Shown in pieces: positions 5,663 through 10,290 of a stretch of DNA of 10,290 nt (within the stretch, counting starts at the first letter, position 1; each line of letters starts with the position of its first letter). This DNA comes from Pseudomonadota bacterium. Its GTDB lineage: Bacteria > Pseudomonadota > Alphaproteobacteria > Rhizobiales > Hyphomicrobiaceae. A program made the position numbers and the translations under genes. The notes beneath the pieces were generated by a model. The model was not told the DNA's origin and ran no database searches. It saw nothing but the letters and a program-made list of their open reading frames with translations. The DNA is taken from the NCBI GenBank assembly GCA_003242645.1, contig QGVC01000106.1, forward strand, positions 1 to 10,290, in the 5' to 3' direction.

Positions 5663-8068
5663 ATGGCAGAGCGCAATAAGTACATCCGCTGGTTCGAAGA
5701 TCTTGGATCTGATGATGTCCCCCAGGTCGGCGGTAAGAATGCCAGCCTCGGTGAAATGATCCGCAGCCTCAAGAAGGAAGGGGTACGTGTCCCCGACGGG
5801 TTCGCTACGACCGCCGTGGCCTACCGGGAATACATCGCCGCCAACGGCATCGAGGACGCCATCCGCGACAACCTCGAGGCCATGAAGACCGGCAAGGCGA
5901 CGCTGTATGAGACCGGGGCCGCCATCCGCCGGCTGTTTCTCAATGGTGAATTTCCGGAGCACATCGCCGAAGCGATCCGCAACGCCTACCGAGAGCTGGC
6001 TCGTCGCAGCGGGCAGACCGATGTCTCCGTAGCCGTGCGTTCCAGTGCGACAGCCGAGGATCTGCCGGAGGCGAGTTTCGCCGGGCAGCAGGAGACGTTT
6101 CTTAACGTACGAGGCGAGCGCGATCTGCTAGACGCCTGCCGGCGTTGCTACGCTTCGCTCTTCACCAACCGCGCCATCAGCTACCGCGAGGCAAAAGGCT
6201 TCGACCACATGCAGGTCGCGCTCTCTGCCGGGGTGCAGCGGATGGTGCGGGCGGACCTCGCCGGCGCCGGTGTAATGTTCACCATAGATACCGAAACGGG
6301 TTTTCCTGGCGTCGTGGTGATCAATGCCGGCTGGGGCCTCGGAGAAAACGTCGTGCAGGGGACGATTATTCCGGACAAATATGTTGTCTTCAAACCCCCG
6401 CTTGATGACGCGCGCTATCGTCCGATCATCGAGAAAACGCTCGGCGAAAAAGCGCGTAAAATGATTTACGCGGAGGACAACAGTGGGCGAACGAAAAACG
6501 TCAACACCACGCGTCGAGAACGGCAATCGTTCGTTTTGAACGACGATGAAATTCTCCAATTCGCCCGCTGGGCAGTGGCGATTGAGCGCCATTACGGCCG
6601 GCCGATGGATATCGAATGGGCCAAGGATGGCGAAACAGGCGAACTCGCTATTCTGCAGGCGCGGCCCGAGACGGTGCAGGCCGTTTCGCGCGCGGCGCCG
6701 CTCAAGGTTTACCGGCTCAAGGAGAAAAGAAGGACACCGCTCATTTCCGGCGCCGCCATCGGACAGGCAATTTCGGCCGGCCCTGTTTGCGTCATCAAGA
6801 GTGCGCACGACATCAATCGGTTTCGCGAGGGCTCGATCCTGGTCACCGAATCCACAGACCCGGATTGGGTGCCGGTCATGCGCAAAGCGCGCGGCATCAT
6901 CACCGACCAGGGCGGAACCACCAGCCACGCCGCCATCGTCAGCCGCGAGCTTGGCGTGCCCGCAATTGTCGGCACCGGCAGGGCAACCGAGGTGCTTCGC
7001 GACGGTCAGGACGTCACCCTTTCCTGCGCAGAGGGCGACATCGGCTATGTCTACGACGGCATTCTCGACTTCGAAACGTCCGAGGTGGTCCCCGAAGAGC
7101 TCCCGGAAACTCGGACCGCGATGATGATCAACCTCGCCAGTCCGGCCGCTGCCTTCCAGTACTGGCGATTGCCGGCCAAGGGCGTCGGGCTGGCGCGCAT
7201 GGAGTTCATCATCAACAATTACATCAAGATCCACCCGATGGCGCTGGTTCATCCCGACCGTGTCCAAGACCGCGAAGAGCGCCGGCAGATCGAGCAGCTG
7301 ACGCGGGGTTATAGCGATCCACGCGACTTCTTCGTGGATCAGCTCGCACGCGGCATCGCAAAGATCGCGGCCCCTTATCATCCGCACGACGTCATCGTCC
7401 GCCTCAGCGACTTCAAGACGAACGAATACGCCCACCTGATTGGCGGCGCTTCTTTCGAGCCGCGGGAGGAGAACCCGATGCTCGGCTTCCGCGGGGCCTC
7501 CCGGTACTACAGCGATCGGTACAAGGAGGGCTTCGCACTCGAATGCCGCGCACTCCGGAAGGTGCGCGAGGAGATCGGCCTCAAGAACGTCATCGTTATG
7601 GTCCCCTTCTGCCGAACCCCGGCGGAGGCGGACCGTGTGCTGTCGGTGATGGCCGAGCACGGTCTCGAGCGAGGCCGCGAAGGGTTGCAGGTCTACATGA
7701 TGTGCGAGATTCCGTCGAACGTCATTCTGGCGGAGGAATTCGCAAAGCGCTTCGACGGCTTTTCGATTGGCAGCAATGACCTCACGCAGCTTGTGCTTGG
7801 CGTCGACCGGGATTCAGCTGAGCTGGCTCCGCTTTTCGACGAGCGCAACGAGGCGGTAAAGCGGGCCATCAGCGAAGCGATCCGCAAGGCACACGAAGCC
7901 GGCATCAAGGTCGGCATCTGCGGGCAAGCGCCGAGCAATTATCCCGACTTCGCAGCTTTTCTCGTCGAGGAAGGGATCGACTCGATCTCACTCAACCCCG
8001 ACAGCTTCATCGCCACGGTTCAACATGTCGCTGAGGTGGAACGGCGCCTGGTGTCGGGATCCGGCTAA
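5663..8068 (+). CDS. ppsA: Phosphoenolpyruvate synthase
   Basis: An 801-residue cytosolic enzyme making PEP, AMP and phosphate from pyruvate and ATP, the entry to gluconeogenesis. It matches E. coli PpsA (about 792 residues) along its whole length. The N-terminal ATP-grasp part has VGGKNASLGEM, AVRSSATAEDLPEASFAGQQ and GRPMDIEWAKDG. The swivelling phosphohistidine domain has GGTTSHAAIVSRELG with the phospho-carrier His422. The C-terminal PEP/pyruvate TIM barrel has VRLSDFKTNEYA, GFSIGSNDLTQL and the conserved GICGQ with Cys753. Pyruvate phosphate dikinase is less likely: length and motifs follow PpsA. The ATG at 5663 aligns with the family start and has an AAAAGG ribosome site; the open frame reaches upstream into the GH65 gene, but that part is not PpsA-like. 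It follows GH65 after 124 bp and precedes the SHOCT gene by 32 bp, so it may be in the same transcript or have its own promoter. Confidence 0.96.
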   Translation: MAERNKYIRWFEDLGSDDVPQVGGKNASLGEMIRSLKKEGVRVPDGFATTAVAYREYIAANGIEDAIRDNLEAMKTGKATLYETGAAIRRLFLNGEFPEHIAEAIRNAYRELARRSGQTDVSVAVRSSATAEDLPEASFAGQQETFLNVRGERDLLDACRRCYASLFTNRAISYREAKGFDHMQVALSAGVQRMVRADLAGAGVMFTIDTETGFPGVVVINAGWGLGENVVQGTIIPDKYVVFKPPLDDARYRPIIEKTLGEKARKMIYAEDNSGRTKNVNTTRRERQSFVLNDDEILQFARWAVAIERHYGRPMDIEWAKDGETGELAILQARPETVQAVSRAAPLKVYRLKEKRRTPLISGAAIGQAISAGPVCVIKSAHDINRFREGSILVTESTDPDWVPVMRKARGIITDQGGTTSHAAIVSRELGVPAIVGTGRATEVLRDGQDVTLSCAEGDIGYVYDGILDFETSEVVPEELPETRTAMMINLASPAAAFQYWRLPAKGVGLARMEFIINNYIKIHPMALVHPDRVQDREERRQIEQLTRGYSDPRDFFVDQLARGIAKIAAPYHPHDVIVRLSDFKTNEYAHLIGGASFEPREENPMLGFRGASRYYSDRYKEGFALECRALRKVREEIGLKNVIVMVPFCRTPAEADRVLSVMAEHGLERGREGLQVYMMCEIPSNVILAEEFAKRFDGFSIGSNDLTQLVLGVDRDSAELAPLFDERNEAVKRAISEAIRKAHEAGIKVGICGQAPSNYPDFAAFLVEEGIDSISLNPDSFIATVQHVAEVERRLVSGSG

Positions 8069-8100
8069 GCGGTTGCGCGTTCCGATGCGGGAGGCCACGC

Positions 8101-8442
8101 ATGAAGCTGCAGGCTGCATTCTGGCTCGGGCTCTGGCCAGGCATTGTTGCACTTACAGCCGAGGCACAGGTTTACCGGGAAGGCGTGTGGTACGTATGGG
8201 GCTGGGGTCCGATGCTGCTCGGCGCTCTGCTGATGATCGTGTTTTGGACCGCCGTCATCACCCTCGTGGTGCTGTTGGTGCGCTGGTTGGTTGGAACCCC
8301 TCGCGAGCAGAGCCCGTCTAAACCCTCAGCGATCGAAATTCTCGAGGAGCGGTTCGCCCGTGGCGAAATCGACCGCGAGGAATTCGAGGAGAGGAGGCGC
8401 GTGCTCCTCGGCCAAGCGGACGTTCGTCCGGCGAAGAAGTGA
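8101..8442 (+). CDS. Small membrane protein with C-terminal SHOCT domain
   Basis: 113 residues. A hydrophobic N-terminus (about 5-20, ending LTAEAQ) could be a signal peptide or first helix. A clear membrane helix spans about 38-64 after a Trp-rich VWYVWGWG segment. After a Pro/Ser linker, residues 77-104 form a SHOCT motif, with AIEILEERFARGEIDREEF, where ARGEI and EEF are the hallmark positions. SHOCT is a short oligomerisation or targeting motif found at the ends of many otherwise unrelated proteins; the exact role here is unknown. The start has GGGAGG at 8089-8094, six bases upstream, and lies 32 bp after the ppsA stop, so it is probably co-transcribed with ppsA. The conserved C-terminus is probably cytoplasmic. 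Confidence 0.85.
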   Translation: MKLQAAFWLGLWPGIVALTAEAQVYREGVWYVWGWGPMLLGALLMIVFWTAVITLVVLLVRWLVGTPREQSPSKPSAIEILEERFARGEIDREEFEERRRVLLGQADVRPAKK

Positions 8443-8553
8443 AGCACAGCCGGTTTGTCGAGACTGGCGCCGTTATTCTCTGCCTTGGGAGTTTCTATCT
8501 TTAGAGGCGAAAGTCTCGAACACACGAGCTATCAAGGTGAACCCGTGGACCAA

Positions 8554-9489
8554 ATGCCTGTCATTGCCACGCTGACGCTCAACCCCGCCCTCGACGTCTC
8601 TACGTCCACGGAGAGGGTTAGGTCCGAACACAAGCTGCGCTGCACTGCGGCACGCTATCACCCCGGCGGCGGGGGCGTGAACGTCGCGCGGGTGGTTTGC
8701 ACCCTCGGCGGCAACGCGGTGGCCGTGTACACAGCAGGCGGACCGGTGGGGGATTCACTGCAAAAGTTGCTCAATGCCGCCGGCATTCCACAGCGCGTTG
8801 TCCCCATTGAAGGTCAAACGCGCGTCAGCTTCACCGTGGACGAGCGCGCGACACACAATCAGTTCAGGTTCGTCTTTCCCGGTCCGCACGTATCGCCACA
8901 AGAGCAGGAGCGCTTTTACGAAGCCGTCGCGACGCTCCATCCCCGCCCGCAGTTCCTAGTTGCCAGCGGCAGCCTGCCGCCCGGCGTGCCCGCCGATTTC
9001 TACGCGCGCTTCGCCCGGCTGGCGAAGGAGTGGAACGCGAAGTTCTTTCTCGACACCTCGGGTGACGCGCTGAGGGAAGTCGGCCGAGCTGGCGTTTACC
9101 TGGTGAAGCCTAATCTGCGCGAGTTGTCAGAATTTGTCGGACGTGAGCTCAAAACGAGGGAGGACCAAATCGCCGCCGGCCGCGAGATGATCCGTGACGG
9201 CAGGGCCGAGGTTGTCGTGCTCTCCCTCGGTGCAAACGGCGCCCTGTTCATCACGGCTGACGAGGCTGAGCACTTTCCAGCCCTGGAGGTTCCAATCCGC
9301 AGCACCGTCGGCGCTGGTGACAGCATGCTGGGCGGCATCGTGTTCGCGCTCGCTCGTGGCGAAACACTGCGCAATGCCGTGCGCTACGGGATGGCCTCAG
9401 GCGCTGCAGCGCTGATGGCCGAGGGCACCGAGCTTAGTAGCCGCGAGGACACCGAGCGCCTGTATCGGTTGGTGCCTAACGGCGACTAA
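8554..9489 (+). CDS. pfkB: 6-phosphofructokinase 2 (PfkB/ribokinase family)
   Basis: A 311-residue sugar kinase very close to E. coli Pfk-2 (309 residues). It phosphorylates fructose-6-phosphate to fructose-1,6-bisphosphate with ATP. Shared motifs include TLTLNPALD at the start, KLRCTAARYHPGGGGVNVAR (sugar site and PfkB signature 1), SGSLPPGV, LVKPNLREL, VVSLG-type VVLSLGANGAL, and signature 2 STVGAGDSMLGG with catalytic base Asp256, the same number as in E. coli. That agreement, and a five-residue lead before TLTL as in E. coli, favour the ATG at 8554. An in-frame GTG at 8545 has the better ribosome site (AAGGTGA) and would add three residues. 1-Phosphofructokinase (FruK) is a relative, but no PTS genes are nearby and the similarity is to Pfk-2. 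The 111-bp gap after the SHOCT gene contains no other gene. The enzyme works against the upstream ppsA. Confidence 0.93.
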   Translation: MPVIATLTLNPALDVSTSTERVRSEHKLRCTAARYHPGGGGVNVARVVCTLGGNAVAVYTAGGPVGDSLQKLLNAAGIPQRVVPIEGQTRVSFTVDERATHNQFRFVFPGPHVSPQEQERFYEAVATLHPRPQFLVASGSLPPGVPADFYARFARLAKEWNAKFFLDTSGDALREVGRAGVYLVKPNLRELSEFVGRELKTREDQIAAGREMIRDGRAEVVVLSLGANGALFITADEAEHFPALEVPIRSTVGAGDSMLGGIVFALARGETLRNAVRYGMASGAAALMAEGTELSSREDTERLYRLVPNGD

Positions 9490-9511
9490 GTCGAGCCGAG
9501 CCTAATCAAGC

Positions 9512-10189
9512 TCAGCCCGTTGTGGACTGGACAACCACCAGCCGGTCCACAACGTCCTTGACGCCGGGGACTTGGCGTGCCGCCGCGACGAGTCTGGCTG
9601 CCAAATCCTGGTTCGGCATGGCGCCTCGGAGCTCCACGACTCCCTGCTGCACGAGGACGTTCACACAAACCCCGGTGCCCCGCCCTTCCTCCATAAGTTT
9701 CTGCAGCACGCGGTCACGCAGCGCATAATCCTCGGCATCGGCGCTGGGCATCATCTTCGCTTCCAACGCGAGGCCGCGCAGAAGGTCGGACCTGCTGACG
9801 ATGCCGACCACCTTGTTGCCCTTCACCACCGGAATACGCTTGATCCCGTTGGTTTTCATTTGCTTGACGATTTCCTGTACGGGAGTGTCCTCGGTGGCCG
9901 TGATGACTTGCCGGGTCATCAGCTCGCCAACGGACTGCGCCCGCGGAGGCTGGGGCGGGCTGGCGGAGCCGTCGTTGAGAATGAACTCGAGCCAACGTCG
10001 GCGTTGGCGGTCACCGGTGACGCCGCCAAGCAGATCCCCTTCCGTGATGATGCCGATCAGGTTGCCTTCATCGTCGACGACCGGCAAGCCGCTTATCCGA
10101 TAATCGAGCATTATGCGTGCGGCTTCTCGAATTGAAGCTTCCGGCTTTATGGTCGCCGCGCCGAAGGTCATCACCTGAGCCGCCTTCAT
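9512..10189 (-). CDS. CBS-CBS-BON domain protein
   Basis: 225 residues with no membrane segment or signal peptide. CBS domain 1 covers about 1-60 (AAQVMTFGAATIKPEASIREA, then SGLPVVDDEGNLIGIITEGDL). A linker with a PPQPP stretch follows, then CBS domain 2 at about 86-142 (ELMTRQVITATEDTPVQEI, IKRIPVVKGNKVVGIVSRSDL). A BON domain fills about 153-222 (VCVNVLVQQGVVELRGAM, PGVKDVVDRLVV). CBS pairs usually bind AMP, ATP or related adenosyl ligands and report energy state; BON is a small alpha/beta domain often linked to membranes or phospholipids. The partner is unknown. The ATG at 10189 has an excellent AGGAGG five bases upstream; the frame stays open to the window edge, but that part has no domain. 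It converges with pfkB, with 22 bp between stop codons. A regulatory sensor for the sugar-metabolism block is plausible but inferred. Confidence 0.9.
   Translation of the reverse strand: MKAAQVMTFGAATIKPEASIREAARIMLDYRISGLPVVDDEGNLIGIITEGDLLGGVTGDRQRRRWLEFILNDGSASPPQPPRAQSVGELMTRQVITATEDTPVQEIVKQMKTNGIKRIPVVKGNKVVGIVSRSDLLRGLALEAKMMPSADAEDYALRDRVLQKLMEEGRGTGVCVNVLVQQGVVELRGAMPNQDLAARLVAAARQVPGVKDVVDRLVVVQSTTG
9518..9554. terminator. Strong hairpin next to the pfkB / CBS-BON convergent junction
   Basis: CGTTGTGGACTGG (9518-9530) pairs with CCGGTCCACAACG (9542-9554): 13 positions, twelve Watson-Crick and one G-T, around an 11-nt loop. It begins 28 bp past the pfkB stop and lies inside the last codons of the CBS-BON gene. 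Neither side has a T-run, so it is not a standard intrinsic terminator. It could stop or stabilise pfkB mRNA 3' ends or block antisense readthrough between the converging genes. Confidence 0.5.
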
Positions 10190-10290
10190 ATTCGCCTCCT
10201 GATGGGTTCCTCGCCGATCGATCAGTCGAGCCGGGCCTCGCTCATCGGGTATGCTGGACATGGTATTTGCAGCACAATCCGGCAACAAGA
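10190..10290 (-). promoter_or_regulatory. Upstream region of the CBS-BON gene with weak promoter-like boxes
   Basis: No gene is seen. On the minus strand TTGTTG and TACCAT, 17 bases apart (about 10288 to 10260), give three and four matches to the sigma-70 hexamers, about 70 bp before the start codon. This is a weak candidate only. GGAAC occurs near 10206-10210 on the minus strand but is too close to the ribosome site to be an EcfG -35. Confidence 0.2.

Noticed and set aside
5735..5743. GGCGGTAAG, resembling the RfaH ops element
   Set aside because: It encodes the invariant GGK of PpsA and differs from GGCGGTAGC; not in a leader region.
6128..7660. A 510-codon open frame on the minus strand, antisense to ppsA
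   Set aside because: It lies wholly inside the strongly conserved ppsA gene and its translation shows no recognisable domain; long antisense frames are expected opposite high-GC genes.
8287..8310. GGAAC followed about 17 bases later by CGTC, an EcfG-like match upstream of pfkB
   Set aside because: It lies within the SHOCT coding region, about 240 bp from pfkB, with a mismatch in the -10; weaker than the site at 1432.
10190..10288. Upstream extension of the CBS-BON protein
   Set aside because: The AGGAGG directly before the ATG at 10189, and the start of CBS domain 1 at that point, fix the start.
1..10290. CRISPR arrays, tRNA or rRNA genes, insertion sequences, toxin-antitoxin or phage-defence genes
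   Set aside because: No repeat arrays, transposase motifs, tRNA-like folds or defence domains were seen by reading; the window looks like ordinary chromosomal metabolism.

Overview
The window reads as a piece of a GC-rich (roughly 60%, estimated by eye) Gram-negative chromosome. It is most likely an alphaproteobacterium of the Rhizobiales type: the gene mix fits, and one intergenic region holds a GGAAC-N16-GGTT element resembling promoters of the alphaproteobacterial general stress sigma factor EcfG. The taxonomic call is inference; no rRNA or tRNA is present to anchor it.

Layout. The left end (1-433, minus strand) carries the start of a two-gene sodium/solute symporter operon: a complete small DUF4212 subunit, and the first 55 codons of the large subunit, which runs off the window. 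Upstream of it on the same strand is an orphan NusG/RfaH-type elongation factor paralogue (687-1244). A 275-bp divergent region with a candidate stress promoter follows. Then comes a plus-strand block, 1520-9489: (1) a fusion of a beta-phosphoglucomutase-like HAD domain with a trehalose-6-phosphate phosphatase; (2) a glycoside hydrolase family 65 disaccharide phosphorylase joined to it by an ATGA stop/start overlap; (3) phosphoenolpyruvate synthase; (4) a small membrane protein with a SHOCT tail; (5) an E. coli Pfk-2-like phosphofructokinase. Converging on the block from the right (9512-10189, minus) is a CBS-CBS-BON protein. A strong hairpin lies at the end of its gene, beside the convergent junction.

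How the genes may work together. The phosphatase half of gene 1 would make trehalose from trehalose-6-phosphate. Gene 2 has the fold and acid catalyst of inverting phosphorylases, which release beta-glucose-1-phosphate. The HAD half of gene 1 has the residues of the enzyme that turns beta-glucose-1-phosphate into glucose-6-phosphate. The pair therefore looks like a compact trehalose (or other alpha-glucobiose) turnover module. Its domain order, and its combined length of about 1340 residues, match the single three-domain protein OtsB1 (Rv2006) of Mycobacterium tuberculosis as I recall it. The next genes control both directions of the triose/hexose pathway: PpsA toward PEP and sugar synthesis, PfkB toward glycolysis. 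The CBS protein could sense adenine nucleotides. The whole suggests a storage-sugar and carbon-flux switch used under stress or energy limitation. No trehalose-6-phosphate synthase (OtsA) lies in the window, and the substrate of the GH65 enzyme cannot be read from sequence alone.
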